Of a stretch of 33,008 nt of DNA, positions 26,662 through 33,008 are shown piece after piece; positions within the stretch are counted from its first letter, which is position 1; each line of letters starts with the position of its first letter. Origin of the DNA: Sphingomonas sanguinis NBRC 13937 (lineage in GTDB: Bacteria; Pseudomonadota; Alphaproteobacteria; Sphingomonadales; Sphingomonadaceae); assembly GCF_001591005.1 (NCBI RefSeq), contig NZ_BCTY01000041.1, positions 1 through 33,008 of the forward strand, read 5' to 3'. The translations under genes were made by a program, and so were the position numbers. The notes beneath the pieces are model-generated. The model saw only the letters and a list, made by a program, of their open reading frames with translations, did not search any database and had not been told where the DNA came from.

Positions 26662-27966
26662 TCAGACCATGACCGGCTTGGCCTGCCGCCCCTCCTGCCC
26701 GAAAATGCGCAGATAGCGTTCGATCTCCGCCGGCTCGCCAGTCGCCTTGGCCGGATTGTCGGAGAGTTTCACCGCCGGGCGGCCATTCGCGCTGATGACC
26801 TTGGCGACCAGCGAGATCGGCTCCAGTCCCGCTTCGCCCGCCGGGTCGCAGCCCCGGAAATCATTGGTCAAATTGGTGCCCCAGCCAAAGCTCATCCGTA
26901 CCCGGCCATGGAAATGGCGATAGACCGCCTCGATACTGTCGACGTCCATGCCGTCGGAAAAGATCAGCAGCTTGCTCTTCGGATCGCGACCATGCGCCTG
27001 CCACCAGGCGATGATCTGCTCGCCGCCCTCGATCGGCGGCATCGAGTCCGGGCGGAAACCGGTCCAGTCGGCCAGCCAGTCGGGCGCGTGGGCAAGGAAA
27101 GCGCTGGTCCCGAACGCATCGGGCAGCGCGATCAGCAGGTTGCCGTCATAGAGCGCCTGCCACTCCTCCAGCACCCGATAGGGCGCCGCCGCCACGCCCG
27201 CATCGTCGGGCGCCAGCGCGGCCATCACCATCGGCAGCTCATGCGCGTTGGTGCCGATCGCCTCCAGGTCGTTGTCCATCGCCAACAGCACGTTGGACGA
27301 GCCGATGAAGCGGCTCCCCAGCCCTTCCTTCAACGCCTCGACACACCAGCGCTGCCACAAAAAGCCATGCCGCCGCCGCGTGCCGAAGTCGGAGAGGACC
27401 AGATCGGGCAGGTCGCGCAACCGCTCCACCTTGTCCCACAGCTTGGCCTTGGCGCGGGCATAGAGCACGTCGAGCTCGAACCGCCCCTTGCCCTTCAGCG
27501 CGGCACGCGACCGCAGCTCGTTGACGATGGCGAGTGCCGGGATTTCCCACATCGTCGTCTCGGCCCAAGGGCCCTCGAAATGCAGCTCGAACTGTCCGTC
27601 GACGGTGCGCAGTTCATAGTCGGGCAACTGGAATCGGCCGAGCCATTCGATGAAGTCGGGCGAGAACATCCGCTGCTTGCCGTAAAAGCTGTTGCCCGCC
27701 AGCCAGATCAGTTCCTTCTTGGTGAAGCGCAGCGACCGCGCATGGTCCAGCTGTTCGCGCAACTCGGCCTCGTCCATCACCTCGGCCAACCGGACCGCAT
27801 GGCTGCGATTGATCAGCGAGAAGGTCGCATGCACCTCCGGGTGCAACTGCCGGATCATCTGCAGCATCAACAGCTTGTAGAAATCGGTATCGAGCAAACT
27901 GCGCACCACCGGGTCCAACCGCCAGCCATGATTATAGACGCGGGTGGCGATGTCGGTGACGGGCAT
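26662..27966 (-). CDS. pncB: Nicotinate phosphoribosyltransferase
   Basis: A 434-residue cytoplasmic enzyme of the NAD salvage pathway, converting nicotinate and PRPP to nicotinate mononucleotide with ATP hydrolysis. Visible motifs are [14 protein letters not shown] near 23-36, FSLINRS near 49-55, [12 protein letters not shown] at 191-202, and [10 protein letters not shown] at 237-246, where H242 is the phosphorylated histidine. The length is normal for bacterial PncB. ATG 27966 has GAGGATC at good spacing upstream. It is isolated on the minus strand, between the DUF3857 gene and tRNA-Ser. No NAD-responsive regulator site (NrtR box) was spotted upstream. Confidence 0.95.
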   Translation of the reverse strand: MPVTDIATRVYNHGWRLDPVVRSLLDTDFYKLLMLQMIRQLHPEVHATFSLINRSHAVRLAEVMDEAELREQLDHARSLRFTKKELIWLAGNSFYGKQRMFSPDFIEWLGRFQLPDYELRTVDGQFELHFEGPWAETTMWEIPALAIVNELRSRAALKGKGRFELDVLYARAKAKLWDKVERLRDLPDLVLSDFGTRRRHGFLWQRWCVEALKEGLGSRFIGSSNVLLAMDNDLEAIGTNAHELPMVMAALAPDDAGVAAAPYRVLEEWQALYDGNLLIALPDAFGTSAFLAHAPDWLADWTGFRPDSMPPIEGGEQIIAWWQAHGRDPKSKLLIFSDGMDVDSIEAVYRHFHGRVRMSFGWGTNLTNDFRGCDPAGEAGLEPISLVAKVISANGRPAVKLSDNPAKATGEPAEIERYLRIFGQEGRQAKPVMV

Positions 27967-28157
27967 GAACGATCCTCAACGGCGCGGGCGATGTCCTCGC
28001 CCTCTGACAAGCGTTAGAGGCGATGCCCGTTCCAACCGGGTCGGGCAAGCGTGGCGGGACCATGCTCGTTGGGCGTTGAGACGGCGTAGGTGTCAGGACT
28101 TCAAGGGAAGCTGGTCGATCGGCTGGCTGATGATCGACATCGTGCGCGGCACAGATA

Positions 28158-28247
28158 TGGCGGAGACGGAGGGATTCGAACCCTCGGTACGGTTTCCCGT
28201 ACGACGCTTTAGCAAAGCGTTGGTTTCAGCCACTCACCCACGTCTCC
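28158..28247 (-). tRNA. tRNA-Ser (anticodon GCU), CCA encoded
   Basis: On the minus strand the RNA begins GGAGACG at 28247 and closes with CGTCTCC, discriminator G at 28161 and an encoded CCA (28158-28160). The anticodon stem is ACGCT/AGCGT with loop TTGCTAA, giving anticodon GCU for serine AGC/AGU codons. The long variable arm GTACGGGAAACCGTAC is typical of class II tRNA-Ser. The T arm GGGTTCGAATCCC is standard. All stems pair, and a promoter is placed correctly upstream. Confidence 0.97.
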
Positions 28248-28265
28248 GGCTTGCGGCGAGGTGCG

Positions 28266-28294
28266 GCTATAGCGGGGCCGGGGGAGGCAATCAA
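28266..28294 (-). promoter_or_regulatory. Promoter of tRNA-Ser
   Basis: On the minus strand TTGATT (28289-28294) is followed after exactly 17 bases by TATAGC (28266-28271), a good sigma-70-type -35/-10 pair. Transcription would begin near 28259, about 12 bases before the mature tRNA 5' end at 28247. Confidence 0.6.
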
Positions 28295-28350
28295 CCGGGG
28301 TTTGAGGGGATTTTATGCGGAAAATCGACTAGGGCCTGTCCCGTCATTCA

Positions 28351-28379
28351 TTGCACTGCAAGGCGCGGGCTGGTTAACG
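28351..28379 (+). promoter_or_regulatory. Possible eipA promoter with CtrA-like half site
   Basis: TTGCAC (28351-28356) and TTAACG (28374-28379) are 17 bases apart, 35 bases before the eipA start. The -10 overlaps TTAACCA read on the minus strand (28371-28377), which resembles a CtrA half site. EipA-type genes are reported to be under CtrA control in other alphaproteobacteria. The -10 match is weak. Confidence 0.3.
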
Positions 28380-28413
28380 TCGGTCATCGGTCTGCCGGGG
28401 GAGTTGAAAAGTC

Positions 28414-29178
28414 ATGCGTATCGTCTGTCACACCCTGTCGCTGCTGGGTGGTCTTGCGCTGATCGCCGCTGTGCCCGCAGGCGCGCAGGTCCGCACGATC
28501 GATCCCAATCAGGGCATCGACAGCGACCTGGGCACGCAGCCGTCGCGCCCGCCCGTCGCCACCACGCCGCAGGACCAGCGCAACAGCCCGGCGCAGGACG
28601 ACACCATCCCCTCCACGCCGCCGGCCCAGCAGACGCCGGTGACGCCCCCCTCGACCGTCCCGGAAACCCGCGCGACGCAGACCACGCAAGCGGCCGACAC
28701 GTTCGAGCGTGACGACCTGCTCGCGGCGGGCGAAGGCGTGTTCGGCCAGGGTGCCGAAGGGCTGGCGGGCATCATCGAGCGCATCCTGAAGGAACAGGGC
28801 CGCCCCAACGCCTATATCGCGGGGCGCGAGGCCTCGGGCGCGTTCGTGGTCGGGCTGCGTTACGGCTCGGGCGTGATGACCCACAAGGTCGAGGGGCAGA
28901 TGCCGGTCTATTGGACCGGGCCGTCGCTCGGCTTCGACATTGGCGGCGACGCGAACAAGGTCTTCGTGCTGGTCTACAATCTGTATGACACCGAGGAGTT
29001 GTTCCACCGCTTCCCGGCGGCCGAGGGACGGCTCTATTTCGTCGGCGGGTTCGCCGCGACCTATCTGCGGCGCGGCAACGTCGTGCTGATCCCGGTGCGG
29101 CTGGGGGTCGGTTGGCGCGCGGGCGTCAATGTCGGCTATATGAACTTCACCCACAAGGCGCGGTGGTTGCCGTTCTGA
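28414..29178 (+). CDS. eipA: EipA-family (DUF1134) envelope protein
   Basis: A 254-residue periplasmic protein. The signal peptide is MRIVCHTLSLLGGLALIAAVPAGA. A low-complexity Pro/Thr/Gln/Ala linker spans about 30-92 (SRPPVATTPQDQRNSPAQ and similar). The DUF1134 domain spans about 95-254, with GRPNAYIAGREASGAFVVGL, PVYWTGPSLGFDIGGDANKVFVLVYNL, EGRLYFVGGFAATYL and RLGVGWRAGVNVGYMNFT. DUF1134 is the EipA family, which supports cell-envelope integrity in Brucella and is essential in Caulobacter. The linker is longer than the minimal family member. ATG 28414 has GGGGGAG upstream. It is convergent with the small gene at 29232. Confidence 0.88.
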   Translation: MRIVCHTLSLLGGLALIAAVPAGAQVRTIDPNQGIDSDLGTQPSRPPVATTPQDQRNSPAQDDTIPSTPPAQQTPVTPPSTVPETRATQTTQAADTFERDDLLAAGEGVFGQGAEGLAGIIERILKEQGRPNAYIAGREASGAFVVGLRYGSGVMTHKVEGQMPVYWTGPSLGFDIGGDANKVFVLVYNLYDTEELFHRFPAAEGRLYFVGGFAATYLRRGNVVLIPVRLGVGWRAGVNVGYMNFTHKARWLPF

Positions 29179-29231
29179 TCGGATGCGCGGGGCGAGGAAG
29201 CCCGGCCTGAGACCTTCGTCCGTTCAGCCCC

Positions 29232-29633
29232 CTACCCGCGCACCAGCAACCGATAGGGCTCGCTGACCGCGATCACCGGCACGTCCCAAGGATGCGCCGC
29301 CAGCAACTGGTCCGCCAGCGAATCCACATCCGCGTCCGCATCATAGATGGCGGTCAGGATGACGGTCGGCGACCAGCTCGGCTCGCCGACCGTGCCCAGT
29401 GTCGGCACCGCGCCGTCGCCGGGACGGAAGCCTTCATAACCGAGCGCCAGTTCCACCACGTCCCGATAACGCCCAAAATCGCCCAGTGGCGGGGTGCGCA
29501 AGATACCCAGCAGCACGGCGGCGGTGGCGTCCCGCTCCACCGCGCCAGGATCGCCCGCCATCATCGCCGCCAGCGTCTGGGGCGCTACCGGGCAATAGAC
29601 CCGGATGTCGCGCACCCACCGGACCGCCCTCAT
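29232..29633 (-). CDS. Hypothetical protein translationally coupled to dihydroorotase
   Basis: A 133-residue soluble protein whose ATG (29633) overlaps the dihydroorotase stop by four bases (ATGA). No family is recognised with confidence. The sequence is a mixed alpha/beta domain: RVYCPVAPQTLAAMMAG near the start, DFGRYRDVVELALGYEGFRPGDG in the middle, and VILTAIYDADADVDSLADQLLAAHPWDVPVIAVSEPYRLLV at the end. The last segment loosely recalls the CutA/NIF3-type ferredoxin-like end with H-P-W-x-x-P, but this is a weak resemblance. There is no signal peptide or TM helix. Coupling to dihydroorotase suggests a role tied to that enzyme or simple co-expression. The longer upstream frame is excluded because it overlaps the dihydroorotase gene extensively. 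Confidence 0.6.
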   Translation of the reverse strand: MRAVRWVRDIRVYCPVAPQTLAAMMAGDPGAVERDATAAVLLGILRTPPLGDFGRYRDVVELALGYEGFRPGDGAVPTLGTVGEPSWSPTVILTAIYDADADVDSLADQLLAAHPWDVPVIAVSEPYRLLVRG

Positions 29634-30949
29634 CCGAAATCGACCGCCTCGAAACGCAGCGGCTGGCCGGTCGGCGTGGCGGCGAGCTGATCTTCCCACA
29701 TCGCGACCTCGCCCCGGATGATCGTGCCGATCGGCTTGCCGGTCAGCTCCATGCCCGTGAAGGGCGACCAGCCGCACTTGGACTGGAGCCACTGATCCTC
29801 GATCGTCCAGCGCTTCTTCAGGTCGACGATGGTGAAGTCGGCGTCATAGCCGGCCGCGATCCGCCCCTTGCCGACGATGCCGAAAATGCGCTGTGCACCG
29901 GCGCTGGTCAGCTCGATCACCCGCTGAAGCGACAGGCGGCCGTTCGCTGCATGGTCGAGCAGCAACGGCAGCAGCGTCTGCACGCCCGGCATGCCGCTGG
30001 GGCTACCCGGATAGGGCTTGGCCTTTTCCTCCAGCGTGTGCGGCGCATGGTCGGACCCGATGACGTCGGGCACACCCTGGTTCAGCCAGTGCCACAGCCC
30101 GTCGCGATGCGCGCCCGAGCGGATCGGCGGGTTCATCTGCGCCAGCGTGCCGAGGCGTGGATAGGCCTCCTCGCCCGCCAGCGTCAGATGTTGCGGCGTG
30201 ACTTCGCAGGTCGCGATGTCCTTGTGCTGGGCGATATATTCCAACTCGGCAGGCGTGGTGACGTGCAGGATATGGATGCGGCGCTTCGCCTCACGCGCCA
30301 GACGCAGGATGCGGCGGGTGGCGAGCAGCGCGCTCTCATCGTCGCGCCAGACGGGGTGCGAGGCGGGGTCGCCCTCGATCCGCTCGTCGGCGCGGGCGTT
30401 CATCCGATCCTCGTCCTCGGCATGGATGGCGACGCGGCGATGGCCCGAGGCGAGCACTTCGGCCAGCCGCGCATCCTCGGACACCAGCAGGTCGCCGGTC
30501 GAGGCGCCCATGAAGATCTTCACCCCGGCCGTGCCCGGCATCCGCTCCAGCTCGGCCAGGTCGCGGGCATTGTGGTTCGTCGCGCCCACGTAAAAGGCGT
30601 GGTCGCAGAACATCGTCTTCGCGCGGGTCAGCTTGTCGGTGATCGCCTCGGCCGAATCGGTGTTCGGCTTGGTATTGGGCATTTCGAACACGGCGGTGAC
30701 GCCACCCATCACCGCCGCACGGCTGCCAGATGCCAGGTCCTCCTTGTGCATCAGGCCGGGCTCGCGGAAATGCACCTGGGTGTCGATGACGCCGGGCAGG
30801 ATGTCGAGCCCGGTACAGTCGATCACACGCCCCGCATCGCCCTTCGCGCCGATCTCCACGATCCGACCGCCGCGCACACCGACATCGGCGCGGACCGGGC
30901 CGCCGGGGGTATGGACGGTGCCGCCGGAGAGAAGCAGATCGAAGGTCAT
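29630..30949 (-). CDS. pyrC: Dihydroorotase, class I type
   Basis: A 439-residue amidohydrolase of pyrimidine synthesis, interconverting carbamoyl-aspartate and dihydroorotate. The first metal motif reads IDTQVHFREPG (56-66): Asp56, Gln58, His60, Arg62, where the family standard is D-x-H-x-H-x-R. K144 in GVKIFMGAS is the likely carboxylated lysine. HAEDEDR near 174, HILHVTTP and GSDHAPHT hold the other metal and catalytic residues. The Gln substitution might alter metal binding; it may also be a lineage-specific variant that remains active. No pyrB adjoins. The start at 30949 is 47 bases from the divergent ygfZ gene. Allantoinase or hydantoinase are alternatives but less likely. Confidence 0.85.
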   Translation of the reverse strand: MTFDLLLSGGTVHTPGGPVRADVGVRGGRIVEIGAKGDAGRVIDCTGLDILPGVIDTQVHFREPGLMHKEDLASGSRAAVMGGVTAVFEMPNTKPNTDSAEAITDKLTRAKTMFCDHAFYVGATNHNARDLAELERMPGTAGVKIFMGASTGDLLVSEDARLAEVLASGHRRVAIHAEDEDRMNARADERIEGDPASHPVWRDDESALLATRRILRLAREAKRRIHILHVTTPAELEYIAQHKDIATCEVTPQHLTLAGEEAYPRLGTLAQMNPPIRSGAHRDGLWHWLNQGVPDVIGSDHAPHTLEEKAKPYPGSPSGMPGVQTLLPLLLDHAANGRLSLQRVIELTSAGAQRIFGIVGKGRIAAGYDADFTIVDLKKRWTIEDQWLQSKCGWSPFTGMELTGKPIGTIIRGEVAMWEDQLAATPTGQPLRFEAVDFG

Positions 30950-30996
30950 GACAAACGGGCCTTTCGCATAGGGTCCCGCCCTCCTACCTTGACCGC

Positions 30997-31773
30997 ATGA
31001 GCGATACCACCCCGACGACGACGCCCAGCCCGACGCCAGGAACCACCCTGACCGACCGCCGCCTGATCCGCGTGGCGGGCGAGGATGTGCGCGGGTTCCT
31101 GCAAGGCCTGGTGACGCAGGATGTCGTCGGGCTGACCCCGGACGCGCCGCGCTGGGCCGGGCTGCTGACGCCGCAGGGCAAGGCGCTGTTCGACTTCATC
31201 CTCTGGGCCGAGGGCGAGGCGGTGCTGATCGATGCGGAAGCATCCCAGGCCGAGGCGCTGGCGCGGCGGCTGGCCATGTACCGGCTGCGACGGGCGATCA
31301 CGATCGAGCCGGTCGAGGGGCTGGCGGTGCATTGGAGTGCTGGGGCGAGCGCGGGTACGGACGGCCATCCGTGCGATCCGCGCTTGGCCGAACTGGGCCG
31401 TCGCTGGCTGGCCCCGGCGGGCGAGGCGGCGAGCGGCTGGACCGCGCATAGGCTGGCGCTGGGCGTGACCGAGGGGGTCGGCGAACTCGGCGCGGGCGAG
31501 ACCTTGTGGCTGGAGTGCAATGCGCGCGAGCTGAACGGAGTCAGCTTCACCAAGGGCTGTTATGTCGGCCAGGAAAATACGGCGCGGATGCACCATCGAT
31601 CGAAGGTCAACCGGCGGCTGGTCGTTGCCCCTTTGGGGGAACCGGGCGATCGGACGCGGGCGACCTATCCCGCGCTGGGACTGATGGTGGAGCATCGCCG
31701 CGTCGAGGCGCTGGGCGATGCAGTGCGGCCAGAATGGCTGGTTTCGGCGCTAGCCGAAGAAGAGCGCGGCTGA
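30997..31773 (+). CDS. ygfZ: YgfZ/GcvT-like folate-binding iron-sulfur maintenance protein
   Basis: A 258-residue protein of the GcvT-like tetrahydrofolate-binding family. The hallmark K-G-C-Y-x-G-Q-E is present as SFTKGCYVGQENTARMHHRS near 182-201, with the conserved Cys. The N-terminal half contains RLIRVAGEDVRGFLQGLVTQDV and RWAGLLTPQGKALFDFIL, the usual folate-fold strands. YgfZ supports the assembly or repair of certain iron-sulfur enzymes with folate. The first 20 residues are a Thr/Pro-rich tail not seen in most members, so a later start is possible but no better ATG is nearby. It is divergent from pyrC. Confidence 0.92.
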   Translation: MSDTTPTTTPSPTPGTTLTDRRLIRVAGEDVRGFLQGLVTQDVVGLTPDAPRWAGLLTPQGKALFDFILWAEGEAVLIDAEASQAEALARRLAMYRLRRAITIEPVEGLAVHWSAGASAGTDGHPCDPRLAELGRRWLAPAGEAASGWTAHRLALGVTEGVGELGAGETLWLECNARELNGVSFTKGCYVGQENTARMHHRSKVNRRLVVAPLGEPGDRTRATYPALGLMVEHRRVEALGDAVRPEWLVSALAEEERG

Positions 31774-31785
31774 TCCGACCGACGT

Positions 31786-32313
31786 CTATCGGGCGGAGGA
31801 CAGGGCCTGGTTGATCCGTTGCGTGGGGTCGGTCAGCATATGACCGACCTGCACCGCGATGGTGGCTGCCGCGGCGAGGCCGAACAGGCCGATCGCCCCG
31901 AATTGCAGCGCGCTGGAAATGGAACGGCTACGCTCCATGCGCCGGGCCGCATCGATCTCGCTGACCAGCCTCTGACGGGGATCGCGCCGGTCGCCATCGG
32001 CCTCGCGCTGGGCGGGACGGCCCTCCAGCCGGGGTTCGTTGACCAGCACATCCGCGCTGATCACATCCTGGGTCCGAATGCCCGAGAAGCGGTCGCGCCG
32101 CCAGATCACGCGGCCGATCACCACCTGGCGACCGCGCCGGATATCGACATATTCGCCCGGCTCCAGCGGGTCGTCGCAGGCCAGCATCATGCCGCGCGAC
32201 GAAATATTGTGGATGCACGCATCGCCCCAGCCGCGGACCGACTTCATGCGACAGGGGATCAGGACCTGCCGGCGCGCTTCGCGATTCTTATAACCCGGCG
32301 CGGCCCGTGGCAT
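31786..32313 (-). CDS. PilZ-domain protein with C-terminal TM helix
   Basis: A 175-residue protein from ATG 32313, preceded by AAGGAACG. Residues about 8-95 fit a PilZ domain: NREARRQVLIPCR supplies the basic R-x(3)-R motif and HNISSRGMML the N-x-S-x-x-G motif (Asn in place of the commoner Asp). GRVIWRRDRFSGIRTQD follows as later strands. A charged linker (about 95-135) leads to one TM helix near 136-160 (LQFGAIGLFGLAAAATIAVQV). It could bind cyclic di-GMP at the membrane; the Asn variant leaves affinity uncertain. It is convergent with ygfZ and downstream of the ompA-like gene, from which a terminator separates it. Confidence 0.8.
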   Translation of the reverse strand: MPRAAPGYKNREARRQVLIPCRMKSVRGWGDACIHNISSRGMMLACDDPLEPGEYVDIRRGRQVVIGRVIWRRDRFSGIRTQDVISADVLVNEPRLEGRPAQREADGDRRDPRQRLVSEIDAARRMERSRSISSALQFGAIGLFGLAAAATIAVQVGHMLTDPTQRINQALSSAR

Positions 32314-32338
32314 CGGCGTTCCTTCGTGGTGAAGGACT

Positions 32339-32353
32339 TGTCCATATTGGACA
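32339..32353. promoter_or_regulatory. Operator-like dyad upstream of the PilZ gene
   Basis: TGTCCA-TAT-TGGACA is a perfect 6-3-6 inverted repeat located 26-40 bases upstream of the PilZ start. On the minus strand a TTGACG (near 32390) lies further upstream, so the dyad would sit in the promoter or 5' leader. A regulator has not been identified. Confidence 0.35.
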
Positions 32354-32543
32354 GTGCCGAAAAAAGTGTGAATCCTGGGGACCAGAACGTCAAAAACGGC
32401 CTGACCGATCGGGAATGGCAGGCGGGACTGTCCCCGACGATCGACCGCTTGGCCGTATCTTTCATCGAAACTTGATCCAGCAGGGCTGAGGCAGCTCGGC
32501 GCCGGGAACGTCCTGGCGAGGAACCGGGCCGAATGCTGGATAT

Positions 32544-32580
32544 AAAAAAGGAGGCCGGCTTTCGCCGACCTCCCTCTTTT
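32544..32580 (-). terminator. Intrinsic terminator of the OmpA-family gene
   Basis: On the minus strand a 10-bp stem with one G-T pair, GGAGGTCGGC-GAAA-GCCGGCCTCC (32550-32573), is followed directly by six T residues (32544-32549). It lies 34 bases after the OmpA stop. The GAAA tetraloop and T-run make it a strong rho-independent terminator. A run CTCTTTTT on the plus strand could make it bidirectional. Confidence 0.9.
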
Positions 32581-32606
32581 TGCAATCAGCCTTGGCTGAG
32601 CGTGGC

Positions 32607-33008
32607 TTACTGGCCAGCGCCCGGACCGTAGGTGATTTCCACGCGACGGTTCTGGACCTCGCGGACACCGTCCGCAGTCTGAACGCGCAGGTGGTTGCGA
32701 TCTTCGCCGAACGCTTCGGTCGTGATCGTGCCGTCCGGGATCGAACGCGACGTCATGTAAGCCTTCACCGCGTCGGCACGACGCTGCGACAGGCCCATGT
32801 TGTACTTCGGCGTACCCGACGTGTCGGTGAAGCCTGCAACCATCACGCGGGCATTGCCGCAGCTCTGGTACTGGGTGATCGCGTTGTCGAGGATCGACGC
32901 TGCTTCCGGGGTGATGTCCGACTTGTTCCACTCGAAGAACACGATGAACGGACCCGGCGAGCACGGCACAGCCTCGGGAGCCGGCGGCGGGGGCGGCGGG
33001 GGAGGAGG
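32607..33008 (-). CDS. OmpA-family outer-membrane protein, C-terminal part
   Basis: The 3' end of a gene that continues beyond 33008; the start is outside the window. The visible part begins with about nine consecutive prolines and APEAV, a linker found between an N-terminal barrel and the OmpA domain in sphingomonad proteins. The OmpA-like peptidoglycan-binding domain follows: FIVFFEWNKSDITPEAASIL, VAGFTDTSGTPKYNMGLSQRRADAVKAYM and NRRVEITYGPGAGQ. T-D-x-S-G and the N-R-R-V-E-I ending carry the diaminopimelate-binding residues. The final stop is followed by the terminator. The protein should link outer membrane to cell wall. An internal GTG at 32969 is not a start. Confidence 0.9.
   Translation of the reverse strand, partial: PPPPPPPPPAPEAVPCSPGPFIVFFEWNKSDITPEAASILDNAITQYQSCGNARVMVAGFTDTSGTPKYNMGLSQRRADAVKAYMTSRSIPDGTITTEAFGEDRNHLRVQTADGVREVQNRRVEITYGPGAGQ

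Noticed and set aside
26647..28017. 456-codon open frame antisense to pncB
   Set aside because: No protein family resemblance; pncB on the other strand is unambiguous.

Overview
The window is GC-rich chromosomal DNA that looks like a Sphingomonas-type alphaproteobacterium. The evidence is the alphaproteobacterial EipA/DUF1134 envelope protein, a FeuP/FeuQ-like two-component system with a PepSY partner, a TonB-dependent receptor, Tat-exported Gfo/Idh oxidoreductase, and protein composition typical of sphingomonads. This assignment is inferred from gene content; there is no rRNA gene in the window. No phage, transposase, integrase or CRISPR array is visible.

Layout, left to right. Positions 7-2461 (minus) hold an apparent operon: PepSY protein, OmpR-family regulator, histidine kinase. 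A divergent ABC-F ATPase (Uup type) follows at 2575-4359. Positions 4390-6850 (minus) carry a tightly packed TadE-TadE-TadG set whose first start codon lies in the loop of a 10-bp hairpin. Next come a dienelactone-hydrolase-family gene, a DUF2238 membrane protein, a 158-bp element with perfect 33-bp inverted repeats, an SDR dehydrogenase and threonine synthase. An AT-rich two-TM orphan separates these from a translationally coupled operon on the minus strand (MFS transporter, metallophosphoesterase, ArsB/SLC13-like permease; 14696-11060). A second MFS transporter (ACS type), a VOC-fold protein, a small secreted I9-inhibitor-like protein and a 59-residue HTH-like protein follow.

The 17.6-26.6 kb segment is devoted to the envelope and periplasm: a TonB-dependent receptor, a tandem retropepsin plus TPR protein, a Tat-exported glucose-fructose-oxidoreductase-like protein, and a 1164-residue DUF3857/transglutaminase/TPR protein. 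Two copies of a hairpin-rich intergenic repeat, in opposite orientation, flank the retropepsin gene. The right end is mostly housekeeping: nicotinate phosphoribosyltransferase, tRNA-Ser(GCU) with a recognisable promoter, EipA, a dihydroorotase overlapping a small unknown gene, YgfZ, a PilZ-domain membrane protein, and a partial OmpA-family protein with an intrinsic terminator.

The best candidates for something not yet described are the MFS/phosphoesterase/permease operon, the hairpin that presents the start codon of the TadE gene, the free-standing I9-like secreted protein, and the dihydroorotase with Gln in place of the first metal-site His. All functional calls come from reading motifs by eye; no database search was run.
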